Shown here in pieces: positions 1 to 6,153 of a DNA stretch of 6,153 nt (position 1 is the first letter of the stretch; every line of letters starts with the position of its first letter). The notes beneath the pieces were generated by a model. That model was not told where the DNA came from, searched no databases, and worked only from the letters and a program-made list of their open reading frames with translations. A program made the position numbers and the translations under genes. Origin of the DNA: Planktotalea sp. (lineage in GTDB: Bacteria; Pseudomonadota; Alphaproteobacteria; Rhodobacterales; Rhodobacteraceae); the NCBI GenBank assembly GCA_024645145.1, contig JAHEGL010000213.1:1-6153 (forward strand). The letters are read 5' to 3'.

Positions 1-1
1 C

Positions 2-1414
2 CAAGGCATTCGCTCTTATGCGCGATCCGTGAAAGAGCGGATCACCGGTGTCGAGGTGATCGATGACCATACCATTCGCTTCAATTTTGCCGACGACATT
101 TCGCGCCGCTCTTTGATTAGCCAAGTGGGTGGAACGCCAATTCTGTCTGAAGAATGGTACAAGGAAACGGGTGAGCGTCTGGATGAACCATCAATCAACT
201 CTCCGATGGGATCGGGTCCGTACCAAGTTGGGGACTATGAATTTAACCGCTATGTCGTTTACGAACGCAACCCAAATTATTGGGGTGCTGATCACCCTGC
301 GAATGTGGGGCGTCATAACTTTGATCGCATCCGTATTGAATACTTTGCAGACGCAACCGCGGAGTTTGAGGCGTTTAAGTCAGGCGAAGTGACCTTCCGT
401 TCAGAGGGTTCCAGTAAACGTTGGGCAACGGGGTATAACTTCCCAGCGTTAGAAAAAGGCGATGCTATCAAAGAAGCGATCCCAAATGGGAACGCGCCCA
501 ACAATTCAGGCATCATTTTTAACACGCTAAGAGCGCCTCTGGATAATCGGGATGTGCGCCATGCATTGTCATTGGCGTTTAATTTTGAATGGACCCGTGA
601 ATCGCTACAGTTTGATTTGACGACACAGCGCAATTCTTTCGTGCAGAACCAAGAATGGGAGGCCAAAGGCGTGCCAGAGGGCGATGAATTGGCGTTTTTG
701 CAATCGCTTGGCGACGTAGTGCCACCTGAACTGCTAACCGAGCCTGTGGTTATGCCCCACACCTCTCGCAAAGAAAAACCGGATGACCGTCGCAACAAGC
801 GCGAAGCTTTCCGTTTACTTAAGGGCGCGGGTTGGACTGTGAACAGCGAAGGCTACATGGTGGATCAAGAGGGCAATCGCATGTCGCTTGATTTCCTCGT
901 GATATCTACGTGGGATGACACGCGCAAAGCGATCATCGAAACCTATTCCAAAACCTTGGAGGGTTGGGGAATTGAGGTGAATGGCAACGCAGTGGACAGC
1001 GCTCAAGGCCAGCAGCGTTTTCTCGATAAAGACTATGATCTGATTTCTACCCGTATCCTGACCTTCGCGACAGTTGGCACAGGGCTGAAGCAGCTGTTTG
1101 CCTCTGAAACGGCAGAAGTGTCCTCCTACAACCCTTCTGCTTTGCGCAGTCCCGTTGTTGATGCGATTATCGATGCAGCGCTAGAAGCGGGCTCACGAGA
1201 GGCAGAAATTGCAGCGTTGAAAGCCCTTGACCGAGCGCTTCGTTATGAGCGCATCATCGCACACTATGGCTATGTCCCTGCTTATTGGGTGTCGTATTTC
1301 GATATGTTCGAAAAGCCTGAAAACCTTCCGCCTCTTGCGCTCGGTGTGCTTGATTTCTGGTGGTATAACAAAGAGAAGCACGAAGCGTTAAAAGCTTCTG
1401 GTGCCTTGAGGTAA
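2..1414 (+). CDS. yejA: YejA-like periplasmic peptide-binding protein of ABC importer (5' partial)
   Basis: Extracellular solute-binding protein, family 5 (SBP_bac_5). It would bind peptides in the periplasm and deliver them to the YejB/YejE permease. The reading frame is open from base 2, so the N-terminus, including the expected signal peptide, lies outside the window; 470 codons are visible, against about 600 residues for E. coli YejA (from memory). The GTG at 29 is internal, not the start. Family features seen: MGSGPY at visible residues 69-74, NPNYWG at 90-95, and the conserved block beginning GIIFNT at 170, with DNRDVRHALSLAFNFEW just after. The C-terminus ends in an FWWYNKEKH-type tail typical of YejA relatives in alphaproteobacteria. 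It is followed after 6 nt by yejB, so it is co-transcribed with the channel. Family membership is clear. Whether it is YejA proper or a paralogue such as the muropeptide-binding YepA cannot be settled here. Confidence 0.92.
   Translation, partial: QGIRSYARSVKERITGVEVIDDHTIRFNFADDISRRSLISQVGGTPILSEEWYKETGERLDEPSINSPMGSGPYQVGDYEFNRYVVYERNPNYWGADHPANVGRHNFDRIRIEYFADATAEFEAFKSGEVTFRSEGSSKRWATGYNFPALEKGDAIKEAIPNGNAPNNSGIIFNTLRAPLDNRDVRHALSLAFNFEWTRESLQFDLTTQRNSFVQNQEWEAKGVPEGDELAFLQSLGDVVPPELLTEPVVMPHTSRKEKPDDRRNKREAFRLLKGAGWTVNSEGYMVDQEGNRMSLDFLVISTWDDTRKAIIETYSKTLEGWGIEVNGNAVDSAQGQQRFLDKDYDLISTRILTFATVGTGLKQLFASETAEVSSYNPSALRSPVVDAIIDAALEAGSREAEIAALKALDRALRYERIIAHYGYVPAYWVSYFDMFEKPENLPPLALGVLDFWWYNKEKHEALKASGALR
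1408..1411 (+). promoter_or_regulatory. Ribosome-binding site supporting the TTG start of yejB
   Basis: GAGG sits at the very end of the binding-protein gene, 9 nt before the TTG at 1421. It supports that non-ATG start. The protein from this TTG begins [11 protein letters not shown], matching the start of E. coli YejB (MGAY-IRRLLL type) as I remember it. Confidence 0.6.
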
Positions 1415-1420
1415 CTCGCT

Positions 1421-2506
1421 TTGGGCGCCTATATTCTTCGACGCTTGTTGCTGATAATCCCAACACTTTTGGGAATAATGATCATCAATTTTACGCTGGT
1501 CCAATTCGTCCCCGGCGGCCCTGTTGAGCAGGTCTTGGCTCAAATGCAGGGTGGCGGAGACGTGTTTGAGAGTTTCTCAGGCGGCGGCAATGATGTTGCC
1601 GAAGAAACCTTTGGATCGGACAGTGACTACGTTGGTGCACGTGGCTTGCCCAAGGAATTCATCGAAGAGCTAGAGAAAGAGTTCGGCTTTGATAAACCGC
1701 CACTTGAGCGCTTTCTGAATATGCTCTGGAACTACATGCGGCTTGATTTCGGCGAGAGTTATTTCCGCTCCATCGGGGTTGTTGATCTGGTACTGGAAAA
1801 GATGCCTGTGTCGATCACGCTGGGTCTTTGGTCCACGATTATCGCGTATTTGGTGTCTATTCCGCTAGGTATCCGCAAGGCCGTGCACGATGGCAGCAGC
1901 TTTGACACATGGACCTCTGCGATGATTATCGTCGCCTATGCGATTCCTGGATTTCTGTTCGCGATCCTATTGCTCGTGCTGTTTGCAGGCGGATCGTATT
2001 ATCAAATCTTCCCACTCAGGGGGCTAACGTCTGAAAATTTCGAAGAGTTGAGCCTGTTTGGGAAGATGGGTGACTATCTGTGGCACATTACGTTGCCCGT
2101 GCTGGCCTCTACGATTTCGGCTTTTGCGACGCTGACTTTGCTGACCAAGAATAGCTTTCTTGATGAAATCAAAAAGCACTACGTGATGACCGCGCGCGCC
2201 AAAGGTCTGAGCGAGAGCAAAGTTCTTTATGGCCACGTGTTTCGCAACGCGATGCTTATTGTGATCGCAGGTTTCCCTGCTGTCTTTATTTCGGTCTTTT
2301 TTAGCGGTTCGCTGATCATCGAAACGATCTTCTCGCTTGATGGTCTTGGACGACTTGGTTTTGAGGCGGCCGTCGCGCGCGACTATCCCGTGATCTTTGG
2401 CACGCTCTTCATCTTTGGTCTTATCGGCTTGATCGTAAGTATCTTGTCCGACTTGATGTATGTGTTGGTTGATCCACGCATCGACTTTGAAAAGCGGGAG
2501 GGCTAG
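1421..2506 (+). CDS. yejB: YejB inner-membrane permease of peptide ABC importer
   Basis: Integral membrane subunit (BPD_transp_1 family) that forms half of the peptide channel with YejE. It has 361 residues, against about 364 for E. coli YejB. The first membrane segment is at about residues 8-30 and ends in the QFVPGGPV motif. A Gly/acid-rich periplasmic stretch (about 40-75) and the conserved FGFDKP and [11 protein letters not shown] motifs follow. Further membrane segments lie near 132-150, 165-190, 222-242, 278-298 and 322-345. The cytoplasmic coupling (EAA) loop is at 254-277, with the [13 protein letters not shown] core and HVFRNAM; it docks onto YejF. The C-terminus VDPRIDFE is a YejB hallmark. 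The TTG start is chosen because it gives the conserved MGAYILRR N-terminus and has GAGG upstream. The gene sits 6 nt after the binding-protein gene and 4 nt before yejE. Confidence 0.96.
   Translation: MGAYILRRLLLIIPTLLGIMIINFTLVQFVPGGPVEQVLAQMQGGGDVFESFSGGGNDVAEETFGSDSDYVGARGLPKEFIEELEKEFGFDKPPLERFLNMLWNYMRLDFGESYFRSIGVVDLVLEKMPVSITLGLWSTIIAYLVSIPLGIRKAVHDGSSFDTWTSAMIIVAYAIPGFLFAILLLVLFAGGSYYQIFPLRGLTSENFEELSLFGKMGDYLWHITLPVLASTISAFATLTLLTKNSFLDEIKKHYVMTARAKGLSESKVLYGHVFRNAMLIVIAGFPAVFISVFFSGSLIIETIFSLDGLGRLGFEAAVARDYPVIFGTLFIFGLIGLIVSILSDLMYVLVDPRIDFEKREG
2497..2502 (+). promoter_or_regulatory. Ribosome-binding site that decides the TTG start of yejE
   Basis: GGAGGG lies 8 nt before the TTG at 2511, inside the last codons of yejB. 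It favours TTG 2511 over the in-frame ATG at 2460, which would put 17 unconserved residues in front of the conserved LSPLNQRRW start and overlap yejB by 47 nt. Confidence 0.7.
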
Positions 2507-2510
2507 CGCA

Positions 2511-3617
2511 TTGGCACTCTCCCCCCTCAATCAACGTCGTTGGCGCAATTTCAAACGTAACCGTCGCGCGCTTTGGTCTTTGATCATTTTTTCAGTCTTG
2601 TTTGGCCTAAGCCTGTTCGCGGAATTTATCGCCAATGATAAACCGATTATGGTCAGTTATCGTGGTGAACTCAGCATGCCTGTGTTTAAATTCTATCCGG
2701 AAACTGCTTTTGGTGGCGATTTCGAGACCGAAGCTGTTTACCGCGATATTGAAGTTAAGTGTTTGATCACCTCGGGTGGTATGGAAGATTGCTGGGATGA
2801 TCCGGAAGGTGTGATTGAGGCAATTGAGGCCGGTTCATATGAAGCGGACGGCTTTGAGAAAGGCTGGTTGCTTTGGCCCGTCATCCCTTATGCATACGAC
2901 ACAACGGTTGACCGTCCGGGTGCGGCACCGCTTGCGCCGAACGGCGAGAACTTGCTTGGGACGGACGATACAAAACGCGATGTGTTTGCGCGGGTGATTT
3001 ATGGGTTTCGACTATCAATTCTGTTCACCCTTATCGTTACAACGCTGGCGAGCTTGATCGGCATAGCTGCGGGCGCGTTGCAGGGGTATTTTGGTGGCTG
3101 GGTTGATCTAATTTTCCAGCGTGTCATTGAGATCTGGAGCGCGGTGCCGTCGCTCTACATCATCATCATCATGTTTGCGATTTTGGGGCGAAGTTTCTGG
3201 CTGCTGGTGTTCCTTATGGTGCTCTTCGGGTGGATGGCGCTTGTTGGCGTCGTGCGCGCAGAGTTTTTGCGGGCACGCAATTTGGAATACGTACGCGCCG
3301 CGAAAGCTCTTGGCGTCAGCAACACAGTCATCATGTTCCGACATATGCTTCCGAATGCCATGGTTGCGACTGTGACGATGCTGCCGTTTATCGTAACCGG
3401 TACGATTAGTTCGCTGGCCGGACTTGATTTCCTTGGCTTCGGTCTGCCGTCGTCATCGCCTTCTCTGGGTGAGATGACGTTACAAGCCAAGCAGAACTTG
3501 CAAGCGCCTTGGCTCGCCTTCACAGCGTTTACGGTGTTTGCTGTTATGCTTTCGCTCCTCGTGTTCATCTTCGAGGGCGTGCGCGACGCGTTTGATCCTA
3601 GAAAGACCTTCTCATGA
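2511..3617 (+). CDS. yejE: YejE inner-membrane permease of peptide ABC importer
   Basis: Second membrane subunit of the importer, 368 residues from the TTG start. Its N-terminus, ALSPLNQRRWRNFKRNRR, resembles E. coli YejE and is the cytoplasmic N-terminal (OppC_N-type) segment. Membrane segment 1 is at about 22-41 and ends in AEFIANDKP. A long periplasmic region (about 42-165) contains two cysteines, C84 and C94, and ends with the LLGTDDTKRDVFARVIYG motif typical of DppC/OppC-type permeases. The remaining membrane segments follow from about 168. The coupling loop is at about 260-282 (YVRAAKALGVS, then HMLPNAM). LDFLGFGLP and the C-terminal RDAFDPRK are also characteristic. It is about 27 residues longer than the E. 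coli protein (341, from memory), with the extra length in the periplasmic region. The stop overlaps the yejF start (ATGA), implying translational coupling. Confidence 0.95.
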   Translation: MALSPLNQRRWRNFKRNRRALWSLIIFSVLFGLSLFAEFIANDKPIMVSYRGELSMPVFKFYPETAFGGDFETEAVYRDIEVKCLITSGGMEDCWDDPEGVIEAIEAGSYEADGFEKGWLLWPVIPYAYDTTVDRPGAAPLAPNGENLLGTDDTKRDVFARVIYGFRLSILFTLIVTTLASLIGIAAGALQGYFGGWVDLIFQRVIEIWSAVPSLYIIIIMFAILGRSFWLLVFLMVLFGWMALVGVVRAEFLRARNLEYVRAAKALGVSNTVIMFRHMLPNAMVATVTMLPFIVTGTISSLAGLDFLGFGLPSSSPSLGEMTLQAKQNLQAPWLAFTAFTVFAVMLSLLVFIFEGVRDAFDPRKTFS

Positions 3618-5212
3618 GCGCACTATTAACGGTCAAAGACCTCACCGTAGCGTTTCAGCAAGATGGTAAACTAAGCCAAGCTGTCAAAGGCGTAAGCTTT
3701 ACGGTGGAGCGCGGGGAAACAGTAGCGCTCGTCGGCGAAAGTGGTTCTGGTAAATCTGTGACGGCATTAAGTTCTGTGGCGCTGCTGGGCTCTAGCGCGG
3801 TCACAGGTGGCTCTATTACCTATGATGGCCAAGAGATGGTCGGTGCAGATGAGGCGCTGCTTCGTAAGGTACGCGGCAACGACATTAGCTTTATTTTTCA
3901 AGAGCCGATGACATCTTTAAACCCGCTGCATACGCTGGAAAAGCAATTTGGTGAATCACTGGCGTTGCATCAGGGTGTGGTTGGTGATGCTGCGCGCGGG
4001 CGCATCGTAGAGTTGCTCAATAAGGTCGGCATTCGCGATCCTGAAAGCCGTTTGAATTCTTATCCGCACCAATTGTCTGGCGGACAGCGGCAGCGCGTGA
4101 TGATTGCGATGGCGTTGGCGAATGGCCCAGATTTATTGATCGCTGATGAGCCTACGACAGCTTTAGATGTGACTATTCAGGCCCAAATTCTTGAATTGTT
4201 GGCTGGGCTTAAAGAGACAGAAAACATGGGGCTTTTGTTTATCACCCATGATCTTGGGATCGTGCGCAGCATCGCTGACAAAGTTTGCGTCATGAAAGCC
4301 GGTGAGATCGTCGAAGCAGGCCCGACAGAGGATGTTTTCAACGATCCGAAGCACGACTACACCAAAACCCTGTTGAGTGCTCATACCGTGGGCACACCTG
4401 ATCCCGTACCTAGCGGTGCGAGTGAAATCGTCAGCACTAAAGAGTTAAAGATCTGGTTTCCAATTCAGCAAGGCCTGCTGCGGCGCACGGTCGGCCATGT
4501 GAAAGCTGTGAATGACGCGACCTTTTCCGTCCGTTCTGGTGAAACACTTGGCATCGTTGGTGAAAGTGGATCAGGCAAGACGACGCTTGCGCTTGCGATC
4601 ATGCGCTTGATTGCCTCTGAGGGTGCGATCAATTTTGAGGGAAGCGATACGCGGTACTGGTCTACGCGTCAGCTTCGCGCTGCGCGCAAAGATATGCAAA
4701 TTGTCTTTCAAGATCCTTTTGGTTCGCTGTCACCTCGCATGACCGCGGAACAAATCATTGCCGAAGGTTTAGGCGTTCATGGCACTGTTGGTGTGAAATC
4801 ACCGCGCGACATGGTGGCAGAGATCATGCAAGAAGTGGGTCTCGACCCTGAGACGATGCACAGATATCCGCATGAGTTTTCCGGTGGCCAACGCCAACGT
4901 ATCGCTATCGCGCGCGCAATGATTTTACGGCCAAAATTGGTTGTACTTGATGAGCCCACTAGTGCACTGGATATGACTGTACAGGTGCAAATTGTTGAGC
5001 TTCTACGCGGTTTGCAGCAGAAATATGGGTTGGCTTACCTCTTTATTAGTCACGATTTGAAAGTTGTTCGCGCGATGTCGCACAAGGTGCTTGTGATGAA
5101 ACAAGGTGATATCGTTGAAATGGGTGAAAGCGAAGCGCTCTTCAGCGCCCCGCAAGACCCGTATACGCGCGCACTTTTGAGTGCAGCTCTGGATCATCGT
5201 ACAAACATATAA
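3614..5212 (+). CDS. yejF: YejF, fused double ATP-binding subunit of peptide ABC importer
   Basis: Cytoplasmic ATPase that powers the importer, 532 residues (E. coli about 529), with two nucleotide-binding domains in one chain. Domain 1: Walker A GESGSGKS at 41-48, Q-loop IFQEP near 94-98, signature LSGGQ at 154-158, Walker B LLIADEP at 174-180, switch His at 212. Domain 2: Walker A GESGSGKT at 316-323, Q-loop VFQDP at 364-368, signature FSGGQ at 422-426, Walker B LVVLDEP at 442-448, switch His at 480. All catalytic motifs are intact in both halves, so two active ATP sites are expected. The linker (about 245-280) carries an oligopeptide-transporter C-terminal-like stretch. The ATG overlaps the yejE stop by 4 nt. 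Only a weak purine-rich stretch precedes it, so translation probably depends on coupling to yejE. It is the last gene of the operon. Confidence 0.97.
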   Translation: MSALLTVKDLTVAFQQDGKLSQAVKGVSFTVERGETVALVGESGSGKSVTALSSVALLGSSAVTGGSITYDGQEMVGADEALLRKVRGNDISFIFQEPMTSLNPLHTLEKQFGESLALHQGVVGDAARGRIVELLNKVGIRDPESRLNSYPHQLSGGQRQRVMIAMALANGPDLLIADEPTTALDVTIQAQILELLAGLKETENMGLLFITHDLGIVRSIADKVCVMKAGEIVEAGPTEDVFNDPKHDYTKTLLSAHTVGTPDPVPSGASEIVSTKELKIWFPIQQGLLRRTVGHVKAVNDATFSVRSGETLGIVGESGSGKTTLALAIMRLIASEGAINFEGSDTRYWSTRQLRAARKDMQIVFQDPFGSLSPRMTAEQIIAEGLGVHGTVGVKSPRDMVAEIMQEVGLDPETMHRYPHEFSGGQRQRIAIARAMILRPKLVVLDEPTSALDMTVQVQIVELLRGLQQKYGLAYLFISHDLKVVRAMSHKVLVMKQGDIVEMGESEALFSAPQDPYTRALLSAALDHRTNI

Positions 5213-5246
5213 CTGCGCCCAGAACCGATGGTCCTGAGCACAGCAT

Positions 5247-5357
5247 TCAACGTCTACACCTGAACGTTTTACAGCAATATGCTGGACCGGCGCGGCAGGC
5301 GCCAAGATTGCATTGCTTTGCAATCTGTGGCGCTAGAAAAACAATCGGATCAATCAT
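5247..5357 (-). CDS. Possible 36-codon Cys-rich small ORF, coupled to the upstream small ORF
   Basis: Doubtful small reading frame. Its ATG (5357-5355) overlaps the stop of the 47-codon ORF in the arrangement ATGATTGA, and AAAGGAG (5371-5365) precedes it by 7 nt. The product would be 36 residues, starting MIDPIVFLAPQIAKQC, with five cysteines (16, 21, 29, 30, 34) and a basic C-terminus (RCRR). No family is recognised. The stem-loop at 5299-5333 lies wholly inside it. If that hairpin ends transcription from this strand, the frame would not be fully transcribed, which argues against it. The good ribosome-binding site is the only positive evidence. Confidence 0.2.
   Translation of the reverse strand: MIDPIVFLAPQIAKQCNLGACRAGPAYCCKTFRCRR
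5299..5333. terminator. Strong imperfect stem-loop downstream of yejF, possible bidirectional terminator or 3'-end stabiliser
   Basis: The left arm GCGCCA plus AGATTGCA (5299-5312) pairs with TGCAATCT (5319-5326) and TGGCGC (5328-5333). That gives 14 base pairs with a single bulged G at 5327 and a 6-nt loop (5313-5318). It lies 87 nt after the yejF stop and between convergent reading frames, a normal place for a terminator. Neither strand shows a clean U-run after the stem: TAGAAAAAC follows on the plus strand and GC-rich sequence on the minus strand. A classical Rho-independent terminator is therefore not demonstrated. It could instead protect the mRNA 3' end. Confidence 0.4.
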
Positions 5358-5493
5358 GGCACTGCTCCTTTGAGGGGACTTTTGGTGCATAGTGACGGGC
5401 TTCACGCCAATGCAATGGTGCAGTCCAGCGCGGTTTGATGTGCCCTTCTTGATAAGTCGCACGGACAAAGCTGTTAGCAAGGATGTTCAACAT
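5350..5493 (-). CDS. Hypothetical small protein (47 aa) divergent from the LysR gene
   Basis: Unrecognised small ORF. It starts MLNILANSFVRATYQ, has a central TAPLHWREARHYAP stretch, and ends KEQCHD. It is basic overall, with two Trp and several His, and has no membrane segment or signal peptide. Support comes from an excellent Shine-Dalgarno (AAAGGAG, 6 nt from the ATG), its placement head-to-head with a LysR-type regulator across a 106-bp control region, and the absence of any better gene in this stretch. LysR regulators often control the gene divergent to them, so it may be that regulator's target; that is inference. It may also be a leader peptide or a chance frame. I cannot assign a function. 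Confidence 0.5.
   Translation of the reverse strand: MLNILANSFVRATYQEGHIKPRWTAPLHWREARHYAPKVPSKEQCHD
5365..5371 (-). promoter_or_regulatory. Second AAAGGAG, before the 36-codon ORF
   Basis: On the minus strand this AAAGGAG lies inside the last codons of the 47-aa ORF and 7 nt before the overlapping ATG at 5357. It is the same heptamer as the first ribosome-binding site. It could be a genuine site or a chance match within the coding sequence. Confidence 0.3.
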
Positions 5494-5599
5494 TTTCTTC
5501 TCCTTTGTATTTAGTCACTCAGTCTATGCTTCCACTATTTTGTTATTTGTGGATTAATACGAGTCAGGAAGAATTTTCATATGTAAGCTGGAGTTACAT
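5494..5599. promoter_or_regulatory. Divergent control region between the small ORF and the LysR gene
   Basis: An AT-rich 106-bp segment separating the two divergent start codons, which must hold the promoters of the LysR gene (+) and any small-ORF transcript (-). I looked for sigma-70 hexamers on both strands and found only weak matches, such as TATTAA on the minus strand at 5559-5554, without a convincing -35 partner. No promoter is assigned. The clear structural element is the inverted repeat at its LysR end. Confidence 0.45.
5500..5506 (-). promoter_or_regulatory. Shine-Dalgarno of the 47-aa small ORF
   Basis: On the minus strand AAAGGAG is followed by 6 nt (AAGAAA) and then ATG. It is the best-looking ribosome-binding site in the intergenic segment and the main reason to take the short ORF seriously. 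Confidence 0.55.
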
Positions 5600-5605
5600 A
5601 TGAAA
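5575..5605. repeat. Perfect 12-bp inverted repeat spanning the RBS and start codon of the LysR gene
   Basis: The left arm TTTCATATGTAA (5575-5586) and right arm TTACATATGAAA (5594-5605) are exact reverse complements, separated by the 7-nt loop GCTGGAG. The loop holds the Shine-Dalgarno GGAG (5590-5593), and the ATG of the regulator (5600-5602) is inside the right arm. As DNA it could be an operator for a dimeric or tetrameric regulator, most simply the LysR protein repressing itself. As RNA it would fold into a hairpin with the start codon in the stem and the ribosome-binding site in the loop. The symmetry is directly visible; the function is inferred. Confidence 0.75.
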
Positions 5606-6153
5606 TGGCGTCAAATGCCGCCCCTCTCTGCACTGCGCGCGTTTGAGGCTTATGCAAGTTTTGGCTCGCTCCAAAAGGCGGGTGATGCGCTAAGCGTGTC
5701 TCATGCGGCGATAAGCCAGCAAATTCGAAACTTGGAAAGCCATTTGAATGTCGCGTTGTTGGACCGTACCGGCCGTCAAGCGCAGCTCACAGAAGATGGT
5801 GAAGCACTTGCTACAGAACTGAAGCGCGGATTTGAGATAGTTGCCGCTGAGGTGCGTAGGCTTGCGATCAAGGATGCGGATCGCCCGCTTACTGTCTCAA
5901 CAACACCAAGCTTTGCTGCAAATTGGTTGGTGCCGCGCCTCGCAGATTTTCGGCAAAAACATCCGCAGATTGATGTGGTTATCGACGCAAACCCAAGTGT
6001 GAGTGATTTTGGGGCCAGTGGTCCGGACGTTGCAATCCGGTTCGGACAAGGCGGCTGGAGTGGGGTTGAGGCGCAGCTTTTGGTGGCCACGCGCCGCTTT
6101 GCTGTGGCGGCGCCATTTTTCATTTGTGATGATTGTCCGACGTCACCTGCAGA
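5600..6153 (+). CDS. LysR-type transcriptional regulator, GcvA-like (3' partial)
   Basis: DNA-binding regulator of the LysR family; 184 codons are visible before the window ends, of about 300 expected. The N-terminal winged helix-turn-helix domain starts with PPLSALRAFEAYASFGSLQKAGDAL in the style of the GcvA subgroup. The helix-turn-helix is at about residues 23-42 (SVSHAAISQQIRNLE includes the recognition helix), followed by LLDRTGRQAQLTEDGEAL. A linker helix follows, and the effector-binding domain begins near residue 93, with TVSTTPSFAANWLVPRL and later DVAIRFGQGGWSG, also GcvA-like. The ATG is preceded by GGAG at 6 nt and gives the standard short N-terminus. It runs divergently from the 47-aa ORF and in the same direction as the yej operon, about 390 bp downstream. 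The regulated gene and effector are not known; GcvA itself controls glycine cleavage, but this subgroup is large and varied. Confidence 0.93.
   Translation, partial: MKWRQMPPLSALRAFEAYASFGSLQKAGDALSVSHAAISQQIRNLESHLNVALLDRTGRQAQLTEDGEALATELKRGFEIVAAEVRRLAIKDADRPLTVSTTPSFAANWLVPRLADFRQKHPQIDVVIDANPSVSDFGASGPDVAIRFGQGGWSGVEAQLLVATRRFAVAAPFFICDDCPTSPA

Noticed and set aside
29..31. GTG as the start of the binding protein
   Set aside because: The frame is open to the left edge of the window and the protein would lack its signal peptide and first lobe. The gene clearly begins outside the window.
313..798. 161-codon minus-strand reading frame antisense to the binding protein
   Set aside because: It is a shadow of the real gene on the other strand. 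The plus-strand protein is a full family match through this region.
2460..2510. In-frame ATG upstream giving a 385-residue YejE
   Set aside because: The extra 17 residues are not part of the conserved YejE N-terminus and would overlap yejB by 47 nt. TTG 2511 has GGAGGG upstream and gives the conserved LSPLNQRRW start.
3159..3170. Four tandem ATC triplets as a microsatellite or phase-variation tract
   Set aside because: They encode four Ile residues (217-220) within a membrane segment of YejE. A change in copy number would keep frame and there are too few copies to suggest slippage control.
5249..5268. AACGT/ACGTT hairpin followed by TT after yejF as a terminator
   Set aside because: The stem is only 5 bp with a 10-nt loop and a short T-run. 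It is far weaker than the stem-loop at 5299-5333.
5532..5552. CCAC-N13-GTGG dyad in the divergent control region as a second LysR operator
   Set aside because: Only 4-bp arms match and the interior symmetry is poor, so it is not distinguishable from chance by eye.
5776..6123. 115-codon minus-strand reading frame opposite the LysR gene
   Set aside because: The plus strand encodes an uninterrupted, clearly recognisable LysR protein. The antisense product has low-complexity composition and no family resemblance.

Overview
This window carries the greater part of a YejABEF-type peptide/oligopeptide ABC importer operon. It is followed by a short intergenic segment with one or two possible small genes on the minus strand, and then the 5' part of a GcvA-like LysR transcriptional regulator. 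Base composition looks close to balanced, and the proteins have an alphaproteobacterial flavour: the 'WWY' C-terminus of the binding protein, the enlarged periplasmic loop of YejE, and a GcvA-like LysR regulator. A Rhodobacterales (roseobacter-like) marine bacterium is my best guess. This is an inference from protein style, not proven by a marker gene.

Layout: (1) 2-1414 (+) is the solute-binding protein, missing its N-terminus and signal peptide because the window starts inside it. (2) 1421-2506 (+) is the YejB permease, with a TTG start. (3) 2511-3617 (+) is the YejE permease, also with a TTG start. (4) 3614-5212 (+) is YejF, a double-ATPase subunit that overlaps yejE by ATGA. The gaps are 6 nt, 4 nt and a 4-nt overlap, so this is one tightly packed transcription unit whose promoter lies upstream of the window. 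The binding protein captures peptide in the periplasm, YejB and YejE form the membrane channel, and the two nucleotide-binding domains of YejF power import.

(5) 5213-5599 is the only stretch over 300 bases without an obvious gene. It holds a strong imperfect stem-loop (5299-5333), two tiny minus-strand reading frames (47 and 36 codons) that each have an AAAGGAG Shine-Dalgarno and overlap at their junction, and an AT-rich divergent control region. (6) At 5575-5605 a perfect 12-bp inverted repeat surrounds the ribosome-binding site and contains the ATG of the LysR gene. (7) 5600-6153 (+) is that LysR-type regulator, cut off by the end of the window.

The transporter part is ordinary and confidently identified. 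The points that deserve a second look are the inverted repeat on the regulator's start codon and the divergent small-ORF pair. I saw no mobile element, CRISPR array, tRNA or rRNA.
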